64,000 nt of DNA from Pantoea cypripedii (GCF_011395035.1 NZ_CP024768.1:1747732-1811731); one strand, 5' to 3'; shown: positions 8,146-16,417, numbered from the stretch's first letter. A program made the numbers and translations. The notes: generated from the sequence alone by a model not told the origin.

Positions 8146-8173
8146 GACGATACCCGCGCCAGAATGACGCGGG
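8146..8173 (-). terminator. Likely terminator of kduID
   Basis: CCCGCG (8153-8158) pairs with CGCGGG (8168-8173). Transcribed on the minus strand, the stem runs into a modestly T-rich stretch. It is 11 bases past the kduD stop. Confidence 0.5.
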
Positions 8174-8184
8174 AAATGAGAGGC

Positions 8185-8946
8185 TTAGCGTGCCAGCCAG
8201 CCACCGTCGACCGCCACCGTATAGCCGTGGACGTAGTCAGACGCGCGGGAGGCGAGGAATACCACCGGCCCCATCATGTCGTCCGGCAGCCCCCAGCGTC
8301 CGGCCGGAATACGGGCGAGGATCTCTTCACTGCGCGACTCATCATCGCGTATCTGTTGGGTATTGTTGGTCGCCATATAACCGGGGGCAATGGCATTGAC
8401 ATTGATGCCATGTTTCGCCCATTCGTTGGCCATCAACCGCGTCAGCCCCATCACCGCACTTTTGGAAGCAGTGTAGGAGGGCACGCGAATGCCCCCCTGA
8501 AATGACAGCATCGAGGCAATGTTGATGATCTTACCGCCATGCCCCTGAGCGATGAATTGCCGCGCGACCTGCTGAGAGAGAAAAAACAGACTCTTGCTGT
8601 TAATGTTCATCACATCATCCCAGTCTTTTTCACTGAAATTCAGGGCATCCTCACGGCGGATAATGCCGGCATTGTTGACCAGAATATCGATGTGGCCTGC
8701 CTGCGCCACGGCCTGTTCCACAATATGCGGCACGGTGGCTGGCTGCGTTAAATCGGCCTGAATTGACCAGAAACGGCGACCCAGCGCGATGACTTTTTCC
8801 GCGGTATCATCAGGCCCGGCACGGTTTACCCCGATAATATCACAGCCCGCCTGGGCCAGCCCGAGCGCCATCCCCTGGCCCAGCCCGGTATTACAACCGG
8901 TGACCAGCGCAACTTTTCCTTCAAGACAAAAAGCATTCAAAATCAT
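8185..8946 (-). CDS. kduD: KduD, 2-dehydro-3-deoxy-D-gluconate 5-dehydrogenase
   Basis: Cytoplasmic short-chain dehydrogenase that reduces 2,5-diketo-3-deoxygluconate to KDG in pectin/hexuronate breakdown. Seen: the nucleotide-binding TGCNTGLG motif (16-23), NNAG (around 90), the Ser of NIASMLS, and the catalytic YTASK. C-terminal VHGYTVAVDGGWLAR is typical for KduD. 253 residues as in E. coli and Dickeya. It follows kduI with an 18-base gap and its own GGGGGA ribosome site, so the two form an operon, probably read from the KdgR-controlled promoter upstream of kduI. Confidence 0.95.
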   Translation of the reverse strand: MILNAFCLEGKVALVTGCNTGLGQGMALGLAQAGCDIIGVNRAGPDDTAEKVIALGRRFWSIQADLTQPATVPHIVEQAVAQAGHIDILVNNAGIIRREDALNFSEKDWDDVMNINSKSLFFLSQQVARQFIAQGHGGKIINIASMLSFQGGIRVPSYTASKSAVMGLTRLMANEWAKHGINVNAIAPGYMATNNTQQIRDDESRSEEILARIPAGRWGLPDDMMGPVVFLASRASDYVHGYTVAVDGGWLAR

Positions 8947-8964
8947 GGTATTTCCCCCAGTGCT

Positions 8965-9801
8965 TTAACGCAGCGCGCTGACGCTGACGTGATCCATGTC
9001 ATCAAACACCTGATTTTCACCGACCATGCCCCAGATAAAGGTGTAACGCTGGGTGCCGACACCGGCATGAATCGACCAGCTCGGTGAAATCACCGCCTGT
9101 TCGTTGTGTACCAGCAGATGACGGGTTTCCTGCGGCTGGCCCATCATATGGAACACGGCGCTGTCGGCGGCCATATCGAAATAAAAGTAAACTTCCATAC
9201 GGCGTTCATGAGTGTGGCAAGGCATAGTGTTCCACAGGTTGCCCTCGTCAAGACGGGTCAGCCCCATGGTGAGCTGGCAGGTTGGCAACACATCCGGCAC
9301 GATAAATTTATTAATGGTGCGACGGTTAGAAGTGGCAGCATCACCGAGTGTCGCTTTGACGGCGTCATCGAGGGTGATTTTCTTGTCGGGATAGCGGGTG
9401 TGGGCGGGGGCGCTGTTGTAATAAAACTTCGCCGGCTGGCTGGCATCGCTGCTGCGAAAAATAACCTGCTTTGTCCCCTGGCCGACATATAGCGCTTCCT
9501 GATGACCGATTTCCCAGGTTTTACCGTCCACCTCAATCAGACCGGGGCCGCCGATATTGATCACCCCCAGTTCTCGACGCTCAAGAAAATAACTCACACC
9601 CAATTGTTTACCGACTTCGCTGCCAATGGTAACCGCCTGCTCAATCGGCATGACGCCACCAATGATGATGCGATCAATGTGGCTGTAGGTGAGGGTGTAA
9701 TCATCCGGGGTAAAAATATTCTCGATAAGGAATTCGCGGCGCAGGGCGGCGGTATCGAGGGTTTTAGCATGCTCGCTGTGAATGCTTTGACGTACGTCCA
9801 T
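8965..9801 (-). CDS. kduI: KduI, 4-deoxy-L-threo-5-hexosulose-uronate ketol-isomerase
   Basis: Cupin-fold zinc isomerase converting 5-keto-4-deoxyuronate, produced from unsaturated oligogalacturonides, to 2,5-diketo-3-deoxygluconate. The zinc ligands are in place: CHTHERRMEVYFYF with His196, His198 and Glu203; a further His comes from the WSIHAGVG segment near 246. 278 residues, full family length. First gene of kduID, with a KdgR-like operator about 85 bases upstream. In E. coli the pair is elsewhere; here it sits between hxpB and ydjM. No pectinase genes are visible nearby. Confidence 0.95.
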   Translation of the reverse strand: MDVRQSIHSEHAKTLDTAALRREFLIENIFTPDDYTLTYSHIDRIIIGGVMPIEQAVTIGSEVGKQLGVSYFLERRELGVINIGGPGLIEVDGKTWEIGHQEALYVGQGTKQVIFRSSDASQPAKFYYNSAPAHTRYPDKKITLDDAVKATLGDAATSNRRTINKFIVPDVLPTCQLTMGLTRLDEGNLWNTMPCHTHERRMEVYFYFDMAADSAVFHMMGQPQETRHLLVHNEQAVISPSWSIHAGVGTQRYTFIWGMVGENQVFDDMDHVSVSALR

Positions 9802-9885
9802 CTCAGGCCTCTTGATAAAAGAAGGAATAGGTCCCGATGCGGGTCTGTTGGCATCTTAGGCAGGATGGGATACGAATTCAATAAA

Positions 9886-9904
9886 AATGAAACGTTGTTT
9901 TATT
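9886..9904 (-). promoter_or_regulatory. KdgR operator upstream of kduID
   Basis: AATGAAACGTTGTTTTATT is a near-perfect dyad (AATGAAAC / GTTTTATT) and agrees with the known KdgR consensus (AATRAAAYRNYRTTTYATT type). It lies upstream of the first gene of the KDG pathway pair, where the repressor KdgR acts in other enterobacteria. Confidence 0.8.
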
Positions 9905-9930
9905 TATTTGTGTCGATGATCAAATCGGCA

Positions 9931-9956
9931 AAAAAAAGCCCGCTGATTAAGCGGGC
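9931..9956 (-). terminator. Terminator after hxpB
   Basis: GCCCGCT (9938-9944) and AGCGGGC (9950-9956) with a GATTA loop, followed on the minus strand by seven T. It lies 10 bases past the hxpB stop. Confidence 0.85.
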
Positions 9957-9966
9957 GATCTGACGA

Positions 9967-10635
9967 TCAGCCATGCAGATGGGGAGCTGTCAGCTGGGTG
10001 AGGGAGTCCAGCCGGACATTCGCCAGCGCCCAGCGCGCATCAGCGCGGTGCTCGGCTGCCGGGACCACAATCGAACGCATTCGCGCCGCTTTGCTGGCCA
10101 CCATGCCGTTAAAGGAATCTTCCAGCGCCACGCAGTTCAGAGGGTCGATAGCCAGCTTTGCCGCCGCGTCGAGATACACCTGCGGATGCGGCTTACTGTA
10201 TGGGAGCTGCTCGGCAGAGGCCAGTACGTCAAAGTAGTGGCGCAGGTTAAACATCTCCAGCACCCGCTCCAGCATATGCATCGGTGAGGCCGAGGCGAGA
10301 CCAATTTTCAATCCCTGCTCACGGCATAAAAGCAGAGCCTGCTCAACGCCAGGTAGCAGCGGACGGGTTTCTTCCACCAGCGTTAACGCCCGTGCAATGA
10401 TGCGGTCGGTGACTTCCTGCTGGTCCGGTCCGTTCCACGGCAGGGCTTCATACCACATACGGACGGTCTGATCGATGCGCAAACCTAAGGTGTCCGGCAA
10501 TTCGTGGCGGCGGGTAAGATCTACCCCCAAAGTAGCAAAAATATCCAGTTCGGCGCGATCCCACAGCGGTTCTGAGTCGATCAACAATCCGTCCATATCA
10601 AAGATGGCGGCCAGAACAGGGCGACGATATGACAT
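9967..10635 (-). CDS. hxpB: HxpB, HAD-type hexitol/2-deoxyglucose-6-phosphatase (YniC)
   Basis: Cytoplasmic HAD-superfamily sugar-phosphate phosphatase; E. coli YniC/HxpB acts on 2-deoxyglucose-6-P, mannitol-1-P and sorbitol-6-P. HAD motif I is DMDGLLIDSE with the nucleophile Asp13 and acid/base Asp15; motif II is LASASP; motif III is the SKPHPQVYL lysine; motif IV is ALEDSFNG. A helical subclass I cap lies between motifs I and II. 222 residues, same as E. coli. CGGAG stands 7 bases before the ATG. It keeps its E. coli neighbourhood (yniB, yniA). Confidence 0.93.
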   Translation of the reverse strand: MSYRRPVLAAIFDMDGLLIDSEPLWDRAELDIFATLGVDLTRRHELPDTLGLRIDQTVRMWYEALPWNGPDQQEVTDRIIARALTLVEETRPLLPGVEQALLLCREQGLKIGLASASPMHMLERVLEMFNLRHYFDVLASAEQLPYSKPHPQVYLDAAAKLAIDPLNCVALEDSFNGMVASKAARMRSIVVPAAEHRADARWALANVRLDSLTQLTAPHLHG

Positions 10636-10778
10636 ACAGCGGCTCCGTTTGAAATTTGGCTAACCTTAACACGACTCAGCACGAAAACCGACCAGCCACC
10701 ATGCCGCGCATTTTTCAGGAAAAAAAGCCGCAGTACAGGTAGACTTAGGGCAAATCTTATTCTGTTCAGGGAGACACC

Positions 10779-11315
10779 ATGACTTACCAACAGGCTGGCC
10801 GCATCGCCATCCTTAAGCGAGTGGCTGGCTGGGTGATTTTTATTCCGGCACTTTTGTCCACCATTATCTCCATATTAGGCTTCATGTTTAAGCACAGCGA
10901 GAAACAACCCGGTATTGACGCGGTGATGCTCGATTTTGTGCATGTCATGATTGATATGGTGAAGTTTAATACGCCGTTTCTCGGTTTTTTCTGGCAAAAC
11001 TCCCCGGTACCGGAATTTAAAGGGGAAACAAATGTTGGTTTCTGGATTATCTATTTTCTGATTTTCGTTGGCATTGCGTTGCAGGCGTCGGGCGCGCGGA
11101 TGTGGCGTCAGTCACGCCATATAAAGGAAGGCATTGAAGACCAGCTGATTCTGGAGCAGGCAAAAGGCAGCGAGGGGCGCAGCCGTGCGCAGCTGGAGGA
11201 GAAAATCCACGTTCCGCGTCATACCATCCTGTTGCAGGTCTTTCCGCTCTATATCCTGCCGATTGTTATCGCCATTGCCGGTTACTTCGTGCTGAAATTG
11301 CTCGGTTTGCTGTAA
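10779..11315 (+). CDS. yniB: YniB, inner-membrane protein of unknown function
   Basis: 178-residue membrane protein of the YniB family. Hydrophobic segments are visible near residues 15-35, around 88-106 (GFWIIYFLIFVGIALQ) and at the C-terminus (LQVFPLYILPIVIAIAGYFVLKLLGLL). A charged cytoplasmic loop lies between the last two. Function unknown. It is oriented opposite to hxpB and converges on yniA, the order also found in E. coli. AGGGAGA ribosome site upstream of the ATG. Confidence 0.85.
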   Translation: MTYQQAGRIAILKRVAGWVIFIPALLSTIISILGFMFKHSEKQPGIDAVMLDFVHVMIDMVKFNTPFLGFFWQNSPVPEFKGETNVGFWIIYFLIFVGIALQASGARMWRQSRHIKEGIEDQLILEQAKGSEGRSRAQLEEKIHVPRHTILLQVFPLYILPIVIAIAGYFVLKLLGLL

Positions 11316-11317
11316 AC

Positions 11318-11340
11318 CGTCAGGCCGGTCTGGCCTGACG
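11318..11340 (+). terminator. Hairpin between convergent yniB and yniA
   Basis: CGTCAGGCC and GGCCTGACG form a perfect 9-bp stem with a GGTCT loop, overlapping the last codons of yniA. It can work for both transcripts, but T runs are short on either side. Confidence 0.6.
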
Positions 11341-12213
11341 TTGTATCACCGCATCCTCATCCAGCAATTGGTCGATGGCGAATTGTGCTTCGTTCGACCA
11401 GTTGCCACCGAACACGTTAGCGCGGTTCAGCAGATAGTAGAGCTGGTACACCGGCTGGCGTTGCGAAAAACCTTCCGCCAGCGGCCATACCGCGTGATAG
11501 CCTTCGTAAATCTGGCGCGGCAGATCGGCGTAATAACTCAGCATTGCCAGGTCACATTCACGATCGCCCCAGTAACAGGCAGGGTCAAAAATCCACGGTC
11601 CACCGGGACTACCGGCGCAATTTGCCGGCCACAAATCGCCGTGTAGCAACGAAGGCTGCGGATGATGGTTTGCCAGCACGCGTTGCACACAATCAACGAT
11701 CAGATCCATATCGCCATAGCTGACGCCTTTCTCGGCTGCCAGTTGCAACTGCCAACCGATGCGCTGCTCAGCAAAAAATACTGACCAGCGACGTAGCCAG
11801 CTATTTGGCTGCGGCGTGGTGGTGATGTTGTTGTCGAAATCGAGACCAAACTGTGGCTGCTCGCTCCACTGATGCAGATGTGCCAGCTGCTGACCGAGCT
11901 GGAAGGCAGTGTGTTCATTGAGGGGATCGGGCGGCAGATATTCCAGCAGCAGGAAGCTGGTATCCCGATCGTTACCTACGCCATACACCTGTGGTACGCG
12001 TACCGTCTGAGTTCGCGCCAGCAGCGCCAGCTGGTCGGCCTCCCAACTGAACAGGGTGAGCATATCGCGGGTATTGCATTTGACGAACACGTCGAGGTTG
12101 CCATAACGAATACGCCAGGCAGGATGGACATCCCCCCCGGGGAGTTCATGGCGCTCGGTGATTTCGGCATCGCCGGCATACTCGCTTAACAGTCGACTAA
12201 TGGCTGACCACAT
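11320..12213 (-). CDS. yniA: YniA, fructosamine kinase-family protein
   Basis: Cytoplasmic kinase of the fructosamine/ketosamine-3-kinase family (protein-kinase-like fold), thought to phosphorylate glycated amines in protein deglycation. Seen: an ATP-site lysine in FVKCN (Lys45), the catalytic loop HGDLWPAN (191-198, Asp193) and a metal-binding Asp in IFDPACYWGDRE (Asp210). 297 residues, slightly longer than E. coli YniA (286). ATG with AGAGGA about 7 bases upstream. It lies between ydiZ and yniB as in E. coli. The physiological substrate is not known to me. Confidence 0.92.
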   Translation of the reverse strand: MWSAISRLLSEYAGDAEITERHELPGGDVHPAWRIRYGNLDVFVKCNTRDMLTLFSWEADQLALLARTQTVRVPQVYGVGNDRDTSFLLLEYLPPDPLNEHTAFQLGQQLAHLHQWSEQPQFGLDFDNNITTTPQPNSWLRRWSVFFAEQRIGWQLQLAAEKGVSYGDMDLIVDCVQRVLANHHPQPSLLHGDLWPANCAGSPGGPWIFDPACYWGDRECDLAMLSYYADLPRQIYEGYHAVWPLAEGFSQRQPVYQLYYLLNRANVFGGNWSNEAQFAIDQLLDEDAVIQRQARPA

Positions 12214-12302
12214 GGGGTAATCCTCTTTATTCGCTGCCTGAGTTCAATTGTAACGCTCAAAACCTGAACAAAACCAGTGTGGACGCGCGCTTTTCACACC
12301 AA

Positions 12303-12587
12303 TCAGGATTGTTCTTTCAAAAATGCTTCCAGGGTGGTGACTGCCACCTCGGGTTTCTCGCCCAGCGCAACGGAGGCCAGCCCGGCGGCCTGCTCAGCCA
12401 GCTCTTGTTCTTCCAGCGCACTGACCAAACCAAAACTGTTGGTGCCCAGCTCGTGCGGATGCCCATCGACATCATTCAACGTGGTGTTATAGCCGCCATT
12501 GACCATGGCACTGTTCAGCGATTGTACATCGCTCAGACCTTTTTCCTGATAAATGATGGTCACAATGTAACGTTTCAGGTCGCTCAT
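12303..12587 (-). CDS. ydiZ: YdiZ, small GhoS-like protein
   Basis: 94-residue cytoplasmic protein like E. coli YdiZ (96 residues). The stretch GGYNTTLNDVDGHPHELGTNSFGL resembles the core of the GhoS/YdiZ ferredoxin-like fold, the fold of antitoxin GhoS, an endoribonuclease. No toxin gene accompanies it, and the family's activity here is unproven. GAGGTG ribosome site. In E. coli ydiZ follows pfkB; pfkB is absent here and ydiZ instead stands divergent from ydiY across a 330-base spacer. Confidence 0.8.
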   Translation of the reverse strand: MSDLKRYIVTIIYQEKGLSDVQSLNSAMVNGGYNTTLNDVDGHPHELGTNSFGLVSALEEQELAEQAAGLASVALGEKPEVAVTTLEAFLKEQS

Positions 12588-12743
12588 CTTTCACCTCATT
12601 GTTCTGGAACAGATTTCAGCGTAGACCAGTGGGATGAATTGAGCGAATTTGCAGCAATGCATGCCAGAATGAGGCCGAATTTTCCTGTCAGGCGTTCAGA
12701 AAATTCTTGTAGCAATTCGGCTGCTATTTCGCTAAATGCCCTC

Positions 12744-12785
12744 TATAATGCGCGCCGTTAATGAGAATAATCCCATTAACGGCGC
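12744..12785 (+). promoter_or_regulatory. Promoter-like TATAAT followed by a 12-bp dyad, upstream of ydiY
   Basis: In the 330-base spacer 12588-12917 a perfect TATAAT (12744-12749) is followed at once by GCGCCGTTAATG (12752-12763) and its exact complement CATTAACGGCGC (12774-12785). No strong -35 is seen (CTGCTA at 12721-12726). If this is the start point, the ydiY mRNA has a leader of about 160 bases opening with a strong hairpin. No T run follows, so it does not look like a terminator. The rest of the spacer shows nothing I can name; no trace of pfkB is readable. Confidence 0.5.
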
Positions 12786-12917
12786 GGCCTCAGCGCAAAA
12801 CCTGGCTTTTCTGGCGCCTTCATACTTTTTTACAAAACTTACAGTAAATTGCGTTGATCGTCCGGGAAAACCCTTCAGACTCATCACTTTTTAAACCGTC
12901 GTACGGGTCACATTTAA

Positions 12918-13679
12918 ATGAAAGCCTTTAACAAGCTGTCCGCTGTACTCTTGCTCTCTGTTGGAGCATTTTGTCACCAGGCATTTGCAGATAACACCGT
13001 ATTCACCTCCATGGATGACCCTTCAACGGCAAAAAAACCGTTTGAAGGCAGCGCGTCAGCGGGTTACCTGGCGCAGACCGGTAACACCACCAGCTCCGCA
13101 CTCAGCGCAGCCACCTCAATGACCTGGTATCGCACCAGTACTGCATACAGTCTGTGGGGTAACGCGGCGAACAACTCATCGAACGATGTGCGTTCTTCTG
13201 AGACTTACAACATTGGTGGTCGTACCCGTTATAACCTCAACAGCGCCGATTATTTGTTCGGCCAGGCGAGCTGGCTGAGTGACCGTTTCAACGGCTACGA
13301 CGCCCGTGACGTACTGACAGCCGGTTATGGTCGTCAGCTGATGAGCGGTCCGATTCACTCGCTGCGTGCTGAATTCGGTCCGGGTGTGCGTTATGACGAT
13401 TTCCACGACGGTGGCCATGAAACCAAGGCGCTGGGCTATGGCGCGCTGAGCTACCAGTGGCAGCTGACGGATACCACCAAATTTATTCAGGGCGTGTCCA
13501 TCCTGACCAGTTTTGGCGAAGATACCACCCTGAACTCCGAAACCGGTTTGCAGGTGGCCATCAACGAACACTTCGCGCTGAAAATGGCTTACAACGTGAC
13601 CTGGAACAACAATCCGCCGGAATCTGCGCCGGATCGTACGGATACCAAAACCACCATCCAGCTGACTTACGCGATGTAA
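12918..13679 (+). CDS. ydiY: YdiY, DUF481 outer-membrane beta-barrel protein
   Basis: 253 residues with a signal peptide (cut near AFA-DN, residue 24/25) and a DUF481 domain of alternating aromatic strands (SAGYLAQTGNTTSS, YLFGQASWLSDRFNGYDAR, GPGVRYDD, ending TIQLTYAM). The terminal aromatic-rich strand suggests outer-membrane insertion. E. coli YdiY is acid-inducible and its role is unknown. It is monocistronic with its own terminator, between ydiZ and thrS as in E. coli minus pfkB. Confidence 0.9.
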   Translation: MKAFNKLSAVLLLSVGAFCHQAFADNTVFTSMDDPSTAKKPFEGSASAGYLAQTGNTTSSALSAATSMTWYRTSTAYSLWGNAANNSSNDVRSSETYNIGGRTRYNLNSADYLFGQASWLSDRFNGYDARDVLTAGYGRQLMSGPIHSLRAEFGPGVRYDDFHDGGHETKALGYGALSYQWQLTDTTKFIQGVSILTSFGEDTTLNSETGLQVAINEHFALKMAYNVTWNNNPPESAPDRTDTKTTIQLTYAM

Positions 13680-13696
13680 TCAGTTGAAGGTGATCA

Positions 13697-13734
13697 CCGC
13701 TGCCTGGCTTTCGCCGCGCAGCGGTTTTTTTTTT
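13697..13734 (+). terminator. Terminator after ydiY
   Basis: CCGCTG (13697-13702) pairs with CAGCGG (13719-13724), followed by a run of ten T. It is 17 bases past the ydiY stop. Confidence 0.85.
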
Positions 13735-13876
13735 AGCTGACGCAGGCTTAGCGCATTTTCTGCGGGTTTTGCTCACCGGTGAAAGCTGTTATTATCACCG
13801 GCGCTTTATCTCCCAGGCGTCATTCCGACAATGTGGGTCTGACATTACGCCGGGTTACCCTTATTTAAACTCAATG

Positions 13877-13911
13877 TTGCATGTAGGCTTTCGTGTGGCT
13901 TACCACTGCAA
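13877..13911 (+). promoter_or_regulatory. thrS translational operator with tRNA-Thr anticodon-like hairpin
   Basis: GTAGGCT (13883-13889) pairs with GGCTTAC (13897-13903), allowing two G-U pairs, around a 7-base loop TTCGTGT. The loop reads U-U-C-G-U-G-U, with CGU exactly in the anticodon position, like tRNA-Thr(CGU). TTGCA/TGCAA extends the stem (13877-13881, 13907-13911). The ribosome site AAGGAT follows directly. In E. coli threonyl-tRNA synthetase binds such an anticodon mimic and represses its own translation; the sequence supports the same here. Confidence 0.8.
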
Positions 13912-13924
13912 TTAAGGATATGAA

Positions 13925-15853
13925 ATGCCAGTAATTACTCTTCCTGATGGCAGCCAGCGCAGTTTTGATCGTCCGGTAAGCGTGATGGATATCGCGCTGG
14001 ACATCGGCCCTGGTCTGGCGAAAGCCTGTATTGCCGGTCGTGTGAATGGCGAGTTGGTGGACGCAGTCGATCTGATTCATGACAATGCGCAAGTGGCGAT
14101 TATCACCGCCAAAGATGACGCAGGTCTGGAAATTATCCGTCACTCCTGTGCGCACCTGCTGGGCCATGCAATCAAGCAGCTGTGGCCGAACACCAAAATG
14201 GCGATCGGGCCGGTGATTGATAACGGCTTCTATTATGATGTCGATCTGGAACACACCCTGACGCAGGAAGATCTTGATCAGCTGGAAAAGCGTATGCACC
14301 AGCTGGCTGAAACCAATTACGACGTCATCAAGAAAAAAGTGAGCTGGCAGGAGGCGCGTGACGTCTTTGCCGCACGTGGTGAGAACTATAAAACCACCAT
14401 TCTTGATGAAAACATCAGCCATGATGACCATCCTGGCCTGTACCATCATGAAGAATACATCGACATGTGCCGCGGTCCGCACGTGCCGAATATGCGCTTC
14501 TGTCATCACTTTAAGCTGCAGAAAATTTCTGGCGCTTACTGGCGCGGTGACAGCAACAACAAAATGCTGCAACGCATTTACGGCACTGCCTGGGCAGATA
14601 AAAAGCAGCTGGCTGCGTATCTGCAACGTCTGGAAGAAGCCGCGAAGCGCGATCACCGTAAAATCGGTAAGCAGCTCGATCTCTACCATATGCAGGAAGA
14701 AGCGCCGGGTATGGTGTTCTGGCACAACGACGGCTGGACCATCTTCCGCGAGCTGGAAGTGTTTGTACGCAGTAAGCTGAAAGAGTACCAGTATCAGGAA
14801 GTCAAAGGTCCGTTCATGATGGACCGCGTGCTGTGGGAAAAAACCGGGCACTGGGAAAACTACAAAGAAGCGATGTTCACCACCTCTTCTGAGAACCGTG
14901 AATATTGCATCAAGCCGATGAATTGCCCAGGCCATGTGCAGATCTTCAATCAGGGTTTGAAATCCTATCGCGATCTGCCGCTGCGTATGGCGGAGTTCGG
15001 TAGCTGCCATCGCAATGAGCCGTCAGGCGCGCTGCATGGCCTGATGCGTGTCCGTGGTTTTACTCAGGATGATGCTCACATCTTCTGTACCGAAGATCAG
15101 GTACGTGATGAGGTGAACAGCTGTATCCGTATGGTGTATGACATGTACAGCACCTTCGGCTTTGAGAAAATTGTGGTGAAACTCTCCACTCGCCCGGAAA
15201 AACGTATCGGTACCGATGAAATGTGGGACCGTGCGGAAGTGGATCTGGCGGAAGCGCTGAATGAAAACCAGATTCCGTTTGAATATCAACCGGGTGAAGG
15301 TGCGTTCTATGGCCCGAAAATTGAGTTCACCCTGCATGATTGCCTTGATCGCGCCTGGCAGTGTGGTACCGTTCAGCTAGACTTTTCGTTGCCGAAGCGT
15401 CTGGATGCCACTTATGTTGGTGAAAACAATGATCGCCAGACGCCGGTAATGATTCACCGTGCGATTCTTGGCTCGATGGAACGCTTTATCGGCATTCTGA
15501 CCGAAGAGTTCGCTGGCTTCTTCCCAAGCTGGCTGGCTCCGGTACAGGCTGTGGTGATGAATATCACTGACAGTCAGGCAGAATATGTCACCGAATTGAC
15601 AAAGAAATTGCAAAATGCGGGCATTCGTGTCAAAGCAGACTTGAGAAACGAGAAGATAGGCTTTAAAATCCGCGAGCACACATTACGTCGCGTCCCTTAT
15701 ATGCTGGTTTGCGGTGAGAAAGAGGTGGAAGCCGGTAAAGTTGCCGTGCGCACCCGCCGTGGTAAAGACCTCGGGAGCATGGACGTAGATGTGTTTGTTG
15801 AGAAGCTGCAACAAGAGATTCGCAGCCGACATCTTCACCAATTGGAGGAATAA
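13925..15853 (+). CDS. thrS: Threonyl-tRNA synthetase
   Basis: Class II aminoacyl-tRNA synthetase that charges tRNA-Thr and edits Ser-tRNA-Thr. Domains: TGS (about 1-61), editing domain with HSCAHLLGHA and CRGPHVPN (catalytic zinc-site-like His73/His77, Cys182 by E. coli numbering), catalytic core with class II motif 2 (FGSCHRNEPSG) and the zinc-binding Cys of MNCPGH, and a C-terminal anticodon-binding domain. 642 residues, equal to E. coli. It begins the thrS-infC-rpmI-rplT cluster; its leader holds an anticodon-like hairpin for autoregulation. Confidence 0.98.
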   Translation: MPVITLPDGSQRSFDRPVSVMDIALDIGPGLAKACIAGRVNGELVDAVDLIHDNAQVAIITAKDDAGLEIIRHSCAHLLGHAIKQLWPNTKMAIGPVIDNGFYYDVDLEHTLTQEDLDQLEKRMHQLAETNYDVIKKKVSWQEARDVFAARGENYKTTILDENISHDDHPGLYHHEEYIDMCRGPHVPNMRFCHHFKLQKISGAYWRGDSNNKMLQRIYGTAWADKKQLAAYLQRLEEAAKRDHRKIGKQLDLYHMQEEAPGMVFWHNDGWTIFRELEVFVRSKLKEYQYQEVKGPFMMDRVLWEKTGHWENYKEAMFTTSSENREYCIKPMNCPGHVQIFNQGLKSYRDLPLRMAEFGSCHRNEPSGALHGLMRVRGFTQDDAHIFCTEDQVRDEVNSCIRMVYDMYSTFGFEKIVVKLSTRPEKRIGTDEMWDRAEVDLAEALNENQIPFEYQPGEGAFYGPKIEFTLHDCLDRAWQCGTVQLDFSLPKRLDATYVGENNDRQTPVMIHRAILGSMERFIGILTEEFAGFFPSWLAPVQAVVMNITDSQAEYVTELTKKLQNAGIRVKADLRNEKIGFKIREHTLRRVPYMLVCGEKEVEAGKVAVRTRRGKDLGSMDVDVFVEKLQQEIRSRHLHQLEE

Positions 15854-15856
15854 GGT

Positions 15857-16399
15857 ATTAAAGGCGGAAAACGAGTACAACCGACGCGTCCTAATCGTAT
15901 CAACGGCGAAATTCGCGCTACTGAAGTGCGCCTGACTGGCGTTGATGGCGAGCAACTTGGCATTGTGTCTCTGCGCGAAGCTATCGAGAAAGCAGAAGAA
16001 GCTGGCGTAGATTTAGTTGAAATCAGCCCTAACGCCGAACCGCCGGTTTGCCGTATTATGGATTACGGCAAGTTCCTCTATGAAAAGAGCAAATCTTCTA
16101 AGGAACAGAAGAAGAAGCAGAAAGTTATCCAGGTTAAGGAAATTAAATTCCGACCGGGTACCGACGAAGGCGACTATCAGGTAAAACTCCGCAGCCTGAT
16201 TCGTTTTCTGGAAGAGGGCGATAAAGCCAAAATCACGCTGCGTTTCCGTGGTCGTGAGATGGCGCACCAACAGATCGGTATTGAAGTGCTTAACCGCGTG
16301 AAAGAAGATCTGGTTGAACTGGCAGTGGTCGAATCCTTCCCATCGAAGATCGAAGGCCGTCAGATGATCATGGTGCTCGCACCTAAGAAGAAACAGTAG
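15857..16399 (+). CDS. infC: Translation initiation factor IF-3, AUU start
   Basis: IF-3 binds the 30S subunit, checks start-codon/initiator-tRNA pairing and prevents premature 50S joining. The true start is ATT at 15857-15859: translation from it gives (M)KGGKRVQPTRPNRING, matching the conserved N-terminus, and GGAGG lies 8 bases upstream. That makes 180 residues, the E. coli length; the first in-frame ATG (15926) would cut off 23 residues. The rare AUU codon is the classic basis of IF-3 autoregulation. Only 3 bases separate it from the thrS stop. Confidence 0.98.
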   Translation: MKGGKRVQPTRPNRINGEIRATEVRLTGVDGEQLGIVSLREAIEKAEEAGVDLVEISPNAEPPVCRIMDYGKFLYEKSKSSKEQKKKQKVIQVKEIKFRPGTDEGDYQVKLRSLIRFLEEGDKAKITLRFRGREMAHQQIGIEVLNRVKEDLVELAVVESFPSKIEGRQMIMVLAPKKKQ

Positions 16400-16417
16400 G
16401 CTTTCAAGTAATAAATC

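Noticed and set aside
13871..15010. Long open frame (379 codons) antisense to thrS
   Set aside because: It lies entirely opposite thrS, whose frame and conservation are certain, and its residues are typical shadow composition (many H, Q, R).
15926..16399. ATG start for infC at 15926
   Set aside because: It would remove the conserved N-terminal 23 residues; the ATT at 15857 has a proper ribosome site and restores full length.
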